Shown here in pieces: positions 1 to 6,995 of a DNA stretch of 8,157 bases (its first letter is position 1; each line of letters starts with the position of its first letter). Under the pieces are notes generated by a model. That model saw nothing but the letters and a program-made list of their open reading frames with translations. It searched no databases and was not told where the DNA came from. The position numbers and the translations under genes were made by a program. This stretch comes from Clostridiales bacterium (lineage in GTDB: Bacteria; Bacillota; Dehalobacteriia; UBA4068): the NCBI GenBank assembly GCA_009783495.1, contig WRDJ01000019.1:1-8157 (forward strand), given 5' to 3'.

Positions 1-696
1 GCGCAGGCCCGCCGGGAAGATCTCGCCCAGCCCGGAGGTGATGACGGTCTGTCCGGCTTCCAGCAAGGTGTCGCCGGGGATGTGGATCATTTGCAGGGCG
101 GGCAGACTGCCTGCCATCCCTTCCACCGTGCCGAAAGTGCGGTTGGCCTGCACCATGGCCGCCGCCGCGCATTCCGGGTCGGTGAGCAGAAGCACCTGCG
201 AGCTATACCCGCTGACGGAAACGATACGCCCCACCAAACCGTCGGCGTTGATCACCGCCATGCCCTTGGCGAAGCCCATGTTCGTCCCGCCGCTGATGGT
301 GACGGTATTATACCACCCGCTACTGTCCCGGCCGATGACCTTGGCGGCCACGGGCTGCCACTCGGCCATTTCCTCGGCCATGCTCAAGAGCCGGCGCAAC
401 CGCACGTTCTCCAGATATGCCTCATAAAGCGCGTCATGCTCGCTGCGCAGATCCATGATCTCCTGCTTCAACGCCTCGTTTTCTTGACGCACCTCGTCTA
501 TGCTCTTAAAGCGGAGGGAAGCCTTTTTTGATACCTGGGTCAGCCCGTTCTGCAGCGGGGCCATGACATCCTGCGTCCCTTTTTCTAAAAAAGAAAGGCT
601 CGCCCGATCCGGCGAGGTGCAGCGCGCCAAAAGAATCACGCAGATGACGGCCATCACGCCTATGAAGATTTTCCCTTTGGCGCTTAATCTGCGCAA
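1..696 (-). CDS. mreC: Rod shape-determining protein MreC, N-terminal 232 residues (runs off the left edge)
   Basis: MreC is a membrane-anchored periplasmic or extracytoplasmic scaffold that links the MreB cytoskeleton to the elongation-phase peptidoglycan synthases. The visible protein has a short basic N-terminus (LRRLSAKGK), one transmembrane helix at about residues 10-24, a predicted coiled coil at about 64-105 (IDEVRQENEALKQEI), and then the start of the beta-rich MreC domain. That domain shows VIGRDSSGWYNTVTI, GFAKGMAVINADGLVGRI and LLLTDPECAAAAMV, all typical of the family. I place the start at a TTG (complement of 694-696). An in-frame TAA lies directly upstream of it, it is preceded by AAGGGTG, and it gives the usual basic residues before the membrane helix. 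The next in-frame starts fall inside that helix. The gene lies 37 bases after the mreB stop, so it is very likely cotranscribed with mreB. About 40-70 C-terminal residues are probably missing beyond the edge. Family assignment is firm; the exact start is less so. Confidence 0.95.
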   Translation of the reverse strand, partial: MRRLSAKGKIFIGVMAVICVILLARCTSPDRASLSFLEKGTQDVMAPLQNGLTQVSKKASLRFKSIDEVRQENEALKQEIMDLRSEHDALYEAYLENVRLRRLLSMAEEMAEWQPVAAKVIGRDSSGWYNTVTISGGTNMGFAKGMAVINADGLVGRIVSVSGYSSQVLLLTDPECAAAAMVQANRTFGTVEGMAGSLPALQMIHIPGDTLLEAGQTVITSGLGEIFPAGLR

Positions 697-733
697 TTAT
701 CTCACACCCTTAAAAAACCTTAACCCGCCAGCC

Positions 734-1759
734 TCAGCGCCTCAAATGCTTGAAAGAATTGCGGCGCAAAACGTCAATATTATCCAAAAAGCGGCCCGTG
801 CCCAAAACCACGGCGGAAAGCGGATCCTCGGCCAGGATGGCCGTGATGCCGGTCTCCTCGGAAACCAGCCGCGCCAAACCGTGCAGCAACGCGCCGCCCC
901 CGGCCAGCACGATGCCGCGGTCAATGATGTCGGCGGCCAGCTCCGGCGGCGATTTCTCAAGACAGGTCTTGATGGCCTCGATGATGCTGTTCACCGGCTC
1001 GGCAAGAGCGATGTTCATCTCCTTGGCTGTGACGATTACGGTGCGCGGCAGCCCGGAAACGGTATCCCTCCCCCGCACCTCCACGGCCTGATAACGATAT
1101 TCCTCATCAAGAAAGGCATTGCCGATCTCGATCTTTATGGCCTCGGCCGTGCGGTCGCCGATGATCAGGTTATATGTCCTTTTGACATGGGCGACAATGG
1201 TGGAATCCATGGCGTCGCCGGCCACCCGCACCGAACGCACCGCCACGATGCCGCCCAGAGAGATGATAGCCACCTCGGTGGTGCCCCCGCCGATATCCAC
1301 GATCATGCTGCCCATCGGTTCGGAAACGGGAAGCCCGGCGCCGCAGGCCGCCGCCATTGGTTCCTCCACCAGATGGGCCTCGTTGGCCCCGGCGGAAACC
1401 GCCGCCTCGCGTACCGCCTTTTCCTCAACGGCGGTGATGCCGGAGGGCATGCAGATCACCACCTTGGTGCGAGAGAAGAGGCCGCGCCTGCGCAAAGCCT
1501 TGTTGATGAAAAACCGCAGCATGGTCTGGGTATAATCGAAATCCGCGATCACTCCGTCTTTGATAGGGCGGATGGCCACTATATTCCCCGGCGTGCGGCC
1601 GATCATCAGCTTGGCGTCAGCGCCCACGGCCAGCACTTCCCCTGAAGACTTGTCTGCCGCCACCACGGAAGGCTCGTTGAGCACGATGCCTCTCCCCTTG
1701 ACATAAACCAAGGTGTTGGCCGTTCCCAAATCTATGCCGACATAACGATCAAAAAACAT
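734..1759 (-). CDS. mreB: Rod shape-determining protein MreB (bacterial actin)
   Basis: MreB is the actin homologue that forms membrane-bound filaments in the cytoplasm and directs lateral wall synthesis through MreC, MreD, RodA and PBP2. The 341-residue product matches the usual length (about 330-345). Actin-fold nucleotide-binding motifs are in order: phosphate-1 loop GIDLGTANT at about 8-16, the [10 protein letters not shown] segment at about 129-138, phosphate-2 loop [11 protein letters not shown] at about 155-165, and the adenosine motif LAGGGA at about 285-290. No key residue is missing. The start chosen is the ATG at 1757-1759, giving [13 protein letters not shown]. It has a strong ribosome binding site eight bases upstream and fits MreB N-termini. 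An in-frame ATG at 1819 would add 20 residues unlike the family and would overlap the predicted transcription start. The gene has its own promoter in the maf-mreB gap and is followed after 37 bases by mreC. Confidence 0.98.
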   Translation of the reverse strand: MFFDRYVGIDLGTANTLVYVKGRGIVLNEPSVVAADKSSGEVLAVGADAKLMIGRTPGNIVAIRPIKDGVIADFDYTQTMLRFFINKALRRRGLFSRTKVVICMPSGITAVEEKAVREAAVSAGANEAHLVEEPMAAACGAGLPVSEPMGSMIVDIGGGTTEVAIISLGGIVAVRSVRVAGDAMDSTIVAHVKRTYNLIIGDRTAEAIKIEIGNAFLDEEYRYQAVEVRGRDTVSGLPRTVIVTAKEMNIALAEPVNSIIEAIKTCLEKSPPELAADIIDRGIVLAGGGALLHGLARLVSEETGITAILAEDPLSAVVLGTGRFLDNIDVLRRNSFKHLRR

Positions 1760-1767
1760 ATCCTTCA

Positions 1768-1775
1768 CTCCCTCC
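1768..1775 (-). promoter_or_regulatory. Strong ribosome binding site that fixes the mreB start
   Basis: On the minus strand the sequence reads GGAGGGAG and ends eight bases before the ATG at 1759. It is a near-ideal Shine-Dalgarno site. It supports the 341-residue MreB start rather than the in-frame ATGs further upstream at 1819, 1816 and 1786. Confidence 0.85.
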
Positions 1776-1800
1776 GTAAACCGCATTTTGTCTGCTTTAA

Positions 1801-1817
1801 GATGGGTTTCACCCATC
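1801..1817. repeat. Perfect 7-bp inverted repeat at the predicted mreB transcription start
   Basis: The sequence GATGGGT TTC ACCCATC is a perfect palindrome with 7-base arms and a 3-base centre. It lies immediately downstream of the -10 box, at about +1 to +17 of the predicted mreB transcript. It could be an operator bound by a repressor, or a hairpin at the 5' end of the mRNA that affects stability or translation. It ends 25 bases before the ribosome binding site and is not followed by a T-run, so it is not an intrinsic terminator. What is seen is the symmetry and the position; the function is inferred. Confidence 0.6.
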
Positions 1818-1823
1818 ATAACT

Positions 1824-1853
1824 ATTATAAGACAAAAATATCCCTTTTAGCAA
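1824..1853 (-). promoter_or_regulatory. Predicted sigma-A-type promoter of mreBC
   Basis: On the minus strand a perfect -10 hexamer TATAAT (complement of 1824-1829) is preceded by an 18-base spacer and a -35-like TTGCTA (complement of 1848-1853, four of six matches to TTGACA). The spacer is AT-rich. Transcription would begin near 1817, leaving a leader of about 58 bases before the mreB ATG. The gap between maf and mreB (1760-1884) is the most AT-rich non-coding stretch in this half of the window, as expected for a promoter. mreB and mreC therefore look like a unit that can be expressed independently of the genes upstream. Confidence 0.75.
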
Positions 1854-1884
1854 CATAATCCTGCAATTTACGCAAAAAAATTCC

Positions 1885-2475
1885 CTAAAAAATCTCCGCG
1901 CCAAACTCCCGCAGCAGCCGGGCCAAAAGACGCGGGCAAAGGCCCACCACCGTGCCGTAATCCCCCTCGATCCGTTCCACCAGAAGCGCCCCCAGCCCCT
2001 GAATGCCATAAGCCCCCGCCTTGTCGAGGGGTTCGCCCGTCGCCACATAAGCGCGCAGCAATTCCTCCGGCAAAGTGGCGAAAAAGACCGCGGTCTGGCT
2101 GTGGCCGGCCGCCTCCCGGCCTGTTTGCGCGTCAATCACGGCCGCGGCGCTGATGACGTCGTGTCGCCCGCCGGAAAGAAAGCGCAGCATGGAGAGAGCC
2201 TCTTCCTCATCCCGCGGCTTGCCCAAAATCCGCCCTTCCTTGACCACCACGGTGTCTGCCCCGATCACCAAAGCCGCTTCCCGCGTACGCCCCGCCACCT
2301 CCCCGGCCTTGCGCAAAGCATTTTCCGTCACCAAAAGCGCGGGCGGCAGGCCCTCCTTTATTTCCGACGCGCCGGAGGGCCGAACCTCGGTAATCAGTCC
2401 CAGCTGCGCCATCACGGCCTGACGGCGCGGGGAGGCGCTGGCCAAGATCAGCTTTTTTCCTGTCAAATCGCTCAT
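1885..2475 (-). CDS. maf: Maf-family nucleoside triphosphate pyrophosphatase
   Basis: Maf proteins hydrolyse non-canonical or excess nucleoside triphosphates (typically dTTP/UTP, modified pyrimidines or m7GTP, depending on subfamily) to monophosphate and pyrophosphate in the cytosol. They are often linked to septum inhibition. The 196-residue product has the normal family length. It has the N-terminal SASPRR signature at 13-18, the GADTVV motif with the catalytic-type Asp at 74, GKPRDEEEA at 85-93, and GEPLDKAGAYGIQG at 147-160. The C-terminal GDYGTVVGLC (171-180) carries Thr where most members have Asn (usually GDYxNVVGLP), a small deviation. The start ATG overlaps the folC stop as ATGA and has a GGGAGG five bases upstream, so translational coupling to folC is likely. 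The precise substrate cannot be read from the sequence. In many Clostridia and Negativicutes maf sits close to mreB, as it does here. Confidence 0.95.
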   Translation of the reverse strand: MSDLTGKKLILASASPRRQAVMAQLGLITEVRPSGASEIKEGLPPALLVTENALRKAGEVAGRTREAALVIGADTVVVKEGRILGKPRDEEEALSMLRFLSGGRHDVISAAAVIDAQTGREAAGHSQTAVFFATLPEELLRAYVATGEPLDKAGAYGIQGLGALLVERIEGDYGTVVGLCPRLLARLLREFGAEIF

Positions 2476-3758
2476 AAATCCTCCCGCTTCTTCAGCAAAA
2501 ATTCCCGAACCGGCGCCACCAGGTAAAATGAGCCAGTAACCAGAAGCATTTCATCCTCCCGCAGCACAGCCAGAGCCTTGGCGCAAGCTGTTTCGATATT
2601 TTCTTCCCATTGGCATGGCACCCCGTGCTTGTGGCAAAGCCCCAGCAATTCTTGGCCGGAAGAGGCTCGCTCGCTTATGGGCTGGCTGATAAAGGCATAT
2701 TCCAGATGGGGCAGCAAGGGGGCGGCGGCCGTGCCCGGCTCCTTGTCGGAGAGCATGCCCAAAACCGCCACCACTTTTTTGTCCGGCCAATGACGTTCCA
2801 GGGCCTTGGCCAGCGCCTCCATGCTCAGCCGGTTATGCGCGCCGTCCAGCACAACAAGGGGGCGGCGGGAAAACACCTCCAGCCGCGCCGGCCAGAGGGC
2901 TTGCGCCAGGCCCTGCCTGATCTCTCGCTCCGCAAGCCCCAAATGTCGGGCGGCAGCCACGGCGAGCGCGGCGTTGTCTATCTGATGCTCGCCCAAAAGC
3001 GGGATGAACAACCTTTCCAAACGCGCGTCGGGAGCGACGAAGTCGAAGTATTGCCCCTCGCCGGAAAACTCCGCCTTCTCCGCGCCGAAATCCCGCGGAT
3101 ATACGCACAGCTTCGCCTTTTGCAGGACGGCTTCCTTCTCTATCACCTCCAGCGCCTCTCCCCCTGCAGAAGCGAAAACCATAGCGCCCGGCTTGATGAT
3201 GCCGGCCTTGGCGGAAGCGATGGCCTCGATGGTATGCCCCAGATAATCCATATGATCCATGCCGATGGGGGTTATGAGGGCGGTTTTGGCGGCAATGACG
3301 TTGGTGGAATCGGTGCGCCCGCCCAAGCCCACCTCCACCACCGCCTTTTCCAGCTTCTTGGCGGCGAAAAAGAGCAGCGCCAGCACGGTGGTGATCTCAA
3401 ATTCGGTGGGCGGCTCGAAGCCTTCCTCACCCATGGCCAGCACATGGGGCCTGACTAAGGTCATCAACTCCGCCACCTCTTGCGGTTTTATCAACCCTTT
3501 GCCGGTGCGGATGCGCTCGCAATAGGAATGCAGGTGCGGGGAGGAAAAAAACCCGGCCGTATGCCCTGCGGCACAGAGCATGGCAAAAAGCAGGGCGCTC
3601 ACCGAACCCTTGCCTTTGGTGCCGCTGATATGGATGAACTCGGTTTTCCCCGGCGCGTAATCCAGCCGCCGCAGCAGTTCTTTGATGCGCGTAAGGCCCA
3701 GCCCGATGCCGAATTTGCCGCTCTCGCGCAGGAAATTCATGCTCTCTTCAAAATCCAT
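2472..3758 (-). CDS. folC: Bifunctional folylpolyglutamate synthase / dihydrofolate synthase
   Basis: FolC attaches L-glutamate to dihydropteroate and then extends folates with further gamma-glutamates, using ATP, in the cytosol. The 428-residue product is full length. Mur-ligase-type motifs are in order: P-loop GTKGKGS at 46-52 (most members have GTNGKGS), SSPHLHSYCERIR at 72-84, EVGLGGRTDSTN at 142-153, ITPIGMDHMDYLG at 162-174, SAKAGIIKPG at 182-191 whose Lys184 matches the usually carbamylated lysine, WPARLE at 289-294, and DGAHN at 305-309. I chose the ATG at 3756-3758. It gives the standard N-terminus and lies eight bases after the stop of the upstream GIY-YIG gene. An in-frame ATG at 3809 would overlap that gene by 43 bases and add 17 atypical basic residues. 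The ribosome binding site is weak (GTAGGCG), so translation may depend on coupling to the upstream gene. The stop overlaps the maf start by four bases. Confidence 0.96.
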   Translation of the reverse strand: MDFEESMNFLRESGKFGIGLGLTRIKELLRRLDYAPGKTEFIHISGTKGKGSVSALLFAMLCAAGHTAGFFSSPHLHSYCERIRTGKGLIKPQEVAELMTLVRPHVLAMGEEGFEPPTEFEITTVLALLFFAAKKLEKAVVEVGLGGRTDSTNVIAAKTALITPIGMDHMDYLGHTIEAIASAKAGIIKPGAMVFASAGGEALEVIEKEAVLQKAKLCVYPRDFGAEKAEFSGEGQYFDFVAPDARLERLFIPLLGEHQIDNAALAVAAARHLGLAEREIRQGLAQALWPARLEVFSRRPLVVLDGAHNRLSMEALAKALERHWPDKKVVAVLGMLSDKEPGTAAAPLLPHLEYAFISQPISERASSGQELLGLCHKHGVPCQWEENIETACAKALAVLREDEMLLVTGSFYLVAPVREFLLKKREDL

Positions 3759-3766
3759 CTTAACGC

Positions 3767-4123
3767 CTACTTTTTTATATACTCGAAATCGGCAAATTTT
3801 TCCGCGCAAAATTCGCGCAGCATGCGCAGGTCGTCGCCGTAATCGCTTTTGCTCTCGTCCTTATCATATGCCAACATTTCCAGGACGGAAATCTCAAAGC
3901 CGCTTTCCCCGTGCCTTTTCCAATCCTCCTGAAGGTTTTTGTTCGCGGAATGGCGCCCGGCCCGCAACTGAAAAGAAATACCGTTGACCTCCGCCTTGAT
4001 ATTTTGCCCAAACCCCAGATAGACCTTGCCTGTGGGGAGGCACTTATACGCGAATACGCCCATTTCCGGTTTCATCTGCCTGTATTTTTCTTTTAATTCC
4101 TTCTTGTTGTTCGCTTTGTCCAT
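3767..4123 (-). CDS. Small stand-alone GIY-YIG nuclease-fold protein
   Basis: The 118-residue product resembles the group of short, free-standing GIY-YIG-fold proteins scattered through Bacillota and Bacteroidota. The fold's two signature strands appear as GVF at 22-24 and YLG at 35-37, with the intervening KCLPTGK loop. Further conserved-looking positions are FQLRAGRH at 51-58, NKNLQEDW at 61-68, and the acidic FEISVLEML at 76-84, where Glu82 fits the metal-binding glutamate. The tail, with DDLRMLREFCAEKFADFEY, is charged and probably helical. No extra DNA-binding domain is present, so the target is unknown. Nuclease activity is possible but unproven for this subgroup. The ATG is preceded by AAGGAGGG at a 5-base spacing. 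The stop is eight bases before folC, so the gene heads a GIY-YIG-folC-maf unit. It sits directly behind a hairpin spacer following valS and looks like an accessory insertion between housekeeping genes. Confidence 0.8.
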   Translation of the reverse strand: MDKANNKKELKEKYRQMKPEMGVFAYKCLPTGKVYLGFGQNIKAEVNGISFQLRAGRHSANKNLQEDWKRHGESGFEISVLEMLAYDKDESKSDYGDDLRMLREFCAEKFADFEYIKK

Positions 4124-4159
4124 AAGCGCCCTCCTTCGCCGCCACTTAATATATATCCT

Positions 4160-4198
4160 TTTTGAGGGGTTGCCGCTGAAAGCGGCAACCCCTCAAAA
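4160..4198. repeat. Perfect 18-bp hairpin between valS and the GIY-YIG gene
   Basis: The arms at 4160-4177 and 4181-4198 are perfectly complementary around a GAA centre (TTC on the minus strand). The inner 14 pairs are GC-rich and the outer four are T-A pairs. It lies about 75 bases after the valS stop. It could work as a transcription terminator or mRNA 3'-end protector for valS, but on neither strand is it followed by the T-run of a classical intrinsic terminator. On the minus strand the downstream arm ends in CCCCTCAAAAAGG. It may instead be a dispersed palindromic element or a processing signal. The symmetry is certain; the role is inferred. Confidence 0.75.
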
Positions 4199-4202
4199 TT
4201 CT

Positions 4203-4231
4203 CATCCTCCCCAGGAAGGGGCCGGGGGATG
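4203..4231. repeat. GC-rich imperfect inverted repeat after valS
   Basis: CATCCTCC (4203-4210) and GGGGGATG (4224-4231) pair along eight positions with one T-G wobble, around a 13-base centre that itself contains the symmetric CCCC-AGGAA-GGGG (4209-4221). Together with the adjoining 18-bp hairpin it fills most of the 149-base valS to GIY-YIG gap. The pattern recalls the short palindromic intergenic elements that recur in some Bacillota genomes, but only one copy exists here, so this is a suggestion only. Confidence 0.4.
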
Positions 4232-4272
4232 GGGCAAAACAGAAGCCGACCGGGCCACCCTTGTTCCCGCCC

Positions 4273-6921
4273 CTATCTTTTCAGCATCTGCAACCGCTCG
4301 CTCAAAGACTTTTGCTTGGCGGCATATTCCGGGAGCTTGGCGCGCTCTTTTTCCACCACTTCGGGCGGCGCCTTGGCCAGAAAGCCCTCATTGTTCAGTT
4401 TGCCCGCCAACCTCTGCAATTCGGCATCGCAGACTGCCAGCTCCTTTTCCAGCCGCGCCGTCTCTTTTTCGATGTCTATGAGCCCTTTCAAGGGCACATA
4501 AATATCCACGCCGCGCACATGGGCCGCCCCGGCCTGCGCGGGCGGTTCTCCCTGCGCCGCCAAGCTCAGAGAGGAAGCCTGCGCCAGCAGCGTGATATAG
4601 CTTCCGCACTCTTGAATTATTGCGGCGGCTTCCGCACGGGCAAAGAGAACCAGCTCCACCTTTTTGCCCAGCGGCACGCCCAGCCACATGCGGATATTGC
4701 GCACCGCGCGCACGATCTCCATCACCAGCTGCATCCCGGCTTCCTCTGCGGCATATTGCTGCGGCCCGGCCTGCGGGTAAGCCGCGAGCATGATAGAAGC
4801 TTCGACGCCCGGCAAATGCCGCCATAATTCCTCGGTGACAAAGGGGATGAAGGGGTGCAGCAGGCGCAGGCTTTGGCTCAGAACCTCGGCCAGCATAAAT
4901 TGCGCGGCATGCCGTTCCTGCGGCGCGCCCTGATAAAGCCGCGGTTTGGCCAGTTCCACATACCAATCGCAAAACTCGTCCCATAAAAAGTCATAAAGGG
5001 CGCGGGCGGCCTCGCCCAGCTCATATCTCTCAAGGTTGCTGTTGCATAGACCGGCGGCGCGGTTTAAGCGCGCCAAAATCCACTTATCCGCCAAGGTCAA
5101 GGCGGGTTCCTGCGCCCCCGGCTGATAATCCCCCAGGTTCATATAGGCGAAGCGGCAGGCGTTCCACAGCTTGTTGATGAAGTTGCGGGCGGCTTCCACG
5201 CGCTCCTCGGCAAAGCGCAGGTCGTTGCCGGGGGTATTGCCGGTGACCAGCATGAAGCGCAGGGCGTCGGCGCCGTATTTTTCGATGACATCAATGGGAT
5301 CAACGCCGTTATTGGCGGATTTGGACATTTTCCTCCCCTGGGCATCCAGCATCAGCCCATGGATGAACACGTCGGCGAAAGGCTTTTCCCGCATGAACTC
5401 CAGGCCGGAAAAGATCATCCTCGCCACCCAGAAAAAGATGATGTCGCGCGCCGTCACCAGCACGTCGGTGGGATAGAACCTCTTTAAATCCTCCGTCTCT
5501 TCAGGCCAGCCCAAGGTTGAAAAAGGCCACAAAGCGGAAGAAAACCAGGTGTCGAGCACGTCCGGGTCTTGCTCCAACGTGCGGGACGCGCAGCGCGGGC
5601 AGGCTTCCGGCTCGTTTTTTTGACAGATGACCTCGCCGCAATCCCCGCAATACCAGACGGGGATGCGGTGGCCCCACCAAAGCTGGCGGGAAATGCACCA
5701 GTCGCGGATATTCTCCATCCAGCCAAGATAGATCTTGCTGAAGCGATCCGGCACGAAACGGATATCACCGCTTTTCACCGCCTTGATGGCCGGCTGCGCA
5801 AGGGGCTTCATCCTCACGAACCACTGCGGCGAAACCAACGGTTCCACCGTGGTGGAGCAGCGATAGCATTCGCCCACGGCATGGCTTATCCCCTCGATGT
5901 GATCAAGAAGGCCCAGCGCGGCGAATTCCTCCACCAGCTTGGCGCGGCATTCCAGGCTGTCCATCCCGGCATATTTCCCGGCCTCTTCGGTCATTTTGCC
6001 GTCGCGCCCGATCACGGTGATGCGCGGCAGGTCGTGCCGCAGCCCCATCTCATAATCGTTGGGGTCGTGGGCCGGGGTGACTTTGACCGCCCCGGTGCCA
6101 TATTCCGGGCTGACATATTCATCGGCCAGCAAAGGTATCCGCCGGTTCATCACGGGCAGGAGCAGCTCTTTGCCCAGAAGGTGACGGTATCTTTCGTCCT
6201 CGGGATGCACCGCCACGCCCGTGTCGCCCAGAAGCGTTTCCGGGCGGGAGGTGGCCACGGTGACAAACCCGGAACCGTCGGCGAAGGGATAGCGCAGATA
6301 CCACAGATGCCCCGCCCTTTCCTCATGCTCAACCTCAATATCGGAAATGGTGGTCTGGCATTTGCTGCACCAATTCACGATATAGCTGCCGCGATAGATC
6401 AGCCCCTTGTTATATAGCTCGACAAAGACCTGCCTGACCGCCTCGGAACAGCCCTCGTCCAAGGTGAAGCGTTCTTTGTCCCAATCGCAGGAGCAGCCCA
6501 AGGTGCGCAGCTGCTTGGTGATGCGCCCGTGATAGCGTTCCTTCCATTCCCAGGTCTTGGCCAGAAAAGCCTCGCGCCCCAGATCATATTTACTCAAGCC
6601 GTCCTTGGCGATATGTTCCTCCACCCTGGCTTGGGTGGCGATACCGGCATGGTCGGTGCCGGGCAGCCAAAGGACGCGCCGCCCCTGCATACGCCGCCAG
6701 CGCGAGAGAATGTCCTGGATGGCGTTGTTCAGGGCGTGGCCCATGTGTAGCTGCCCCGTGACGTTGGGCGGGGGCATGACGATGCAGAAGGGCTCGCCTT
6801 CTTTATTGTTTTCGCTGCTGAAACAGCCGCTTTCCTCCCAATAGCGATACCATTTCGCTTCCGTTTGCGCCGGTTGATAGACGCTCTCAAGTTTGTTTTT
6901 TTCTTGCGAATTGTTTTTCAT
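4273..6921 (-). CDS. valS: Valyl-tRNA synthetase
   Basis: ValRS charges tRNA-Val with valine using ATP and removes misactivated threonine. The 882-residue product is complete and of normal bacterial length. Class I signatures are PPPNVTGQLHMGHALN with HMGH at 59-62, and KMSKS at 531-535. The CP1 editing domain is present, with TSRPETLLGDTG at 224-235 and HDPNDYEMG at 285-293. Paired cysteines suggest zinc-binding knuckles: WCSKC at 184-188, CYRC at 352-355, YCGDC at 424-428 and CPRC at 441-444. The C-terminus (814-882) is the coiled coil typical of ValRS that contacts the tRNA. The ATG at 6919-6921 is preceded by AAGGA at a rather long 11-base spacing. The 74 bases upstream are AT-rich with a TATATA stretch, but I see no convincing promoter there and no T-box leader. 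After the stop comes a hairpin spacer, so valS may end its own transcript. Confidence 0.98.
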   Translation of the reverse strand: MKNNSQEKNKLESVYQPAQTEAKWYRYWEESGCFSSENNKEGEPFCIVMPPPNVTGQLHMGHALNNAIQDILSRWRRMQGRRVLWLPGTDHAGIATQARVEEHIAKDGLSKYDLGREAFLAKTWEWKERYHGRITKQLRTLGCSCDWDKERFTLDEGCSEAVRQVFVELYNKGLIYRGSYIVNWCSKCQTTISDIEVEHEERAGHLWYLRYPFADGSGFVTVATSRPETLLGDTGVAVHPEDERYRHLLGKELLLPVMNRRIPLLADEYVSPEYGTGAVKVTPAHDPNDYEMGLRHDLPRITVIGRDGKMTEEAGKYAGMDSLECRAKLVEEFAALGLLDHIEGISHAVGECYRCSTTVEPLVSPQWFVRMKPLAQPAIKAVKSGDIRFVPDRFSKIYLGWMENIRDWCISRQLWWGHRIPVWYCGDCGEVICQKNEPEACPRCASRTLEQDPDVLDTWFSSALWPFSTLGWPEETEDLKRFYPTDVLVTARDIIFFWVARMIFSGLEFMREKPFADVFIHGLMLDAQGRKMSKSANNGVDPIDVIEKYGADALRFMLVTGNTPGNDLRFAEERVEAARNFINKLWNACRFAYMNLGDYQPGAQEPALTLADKWILARLNRAAGLCNSNLERYELGEAARALYDFLWDEFCDWYVELAKPRLYQGAPQERHAAQFMLAEVLSQSLRLLHPFIPFVTEELWRHLPGVEASIMLAAYPQAGPQQYAAEEAGMQLVMEIVRAVRNIRMWLGVPLGKKVELVLFARAEAAAIIQECGSYITLLAQASSLSLAAQGEPPAQAGAAHVRGVDIYVPLKGLIDIEKETARLEKELAVCDAELQRLAGKLNNEGFLAKAPPEVVEKERAKLPEYAAKQKSLSERLQMLKR

Positions 6922-6995
6922 GTTTTATCCATTCCTTCTTTCTTTGCGGCGTCAGTGGGGTTATATATAGTAGGTTGGGGTTGGTTTTAAGTAAT

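Noticed and set aside
618..626. Possible lipobox cysteine in MreC (LLARC, Cys26)
   Set aside because: Arg stands directly before the Cys, where a lipobox needs Gly, Ala or Ser. A simple membrane anchor fits MreC.
500..1645. Long plus-strand open frame opposite mreC and mreB
   Set aside because: It is the antisense shadow of mreB and the mreC start. The translation is rich in His, Gly and Arg with no domain, and it has no ribosome binding site, while the minus strand encodes clear MreB and MreC.
1760..1819. Longer MreB start at 1819
   Set aside because: The extra 20 residues do not match MreB N-termini, the codons overlap the predicted transcription start, and a far better ribosome binding site serves the ATG at 1759.
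3759..3809. Longer FolC start at 3809
   Set aside because: It would overlap the GIY-YIG gene by 43 bases and add an atypical basic extension; the ATG at 3758 gives the normal FolC length.
4160..4198. Classical rho-independent terminator for valS
   Set aside because: The stem is strong but is followed by A-rich sequence rather than a T-run on the minus strand, so it is reported as a hairpin of unproven role.
5569..6417. Plus-strand open frame of 282 codons within valS
   Set aside because: It is fully inside valS on the opposite strand, in a GC-rich region where stop codons are rare; composition is typical of a shadow frame and no protein family is recognisable.
6918..6932. Four-codon mini-ORF overlapping the valS start (ATG GAT AAA ACA TGA)
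   Set aside because: The ribosome binding site touches its ATG with no spacing, so it would not be initiated well; most likely a chance arrangement.
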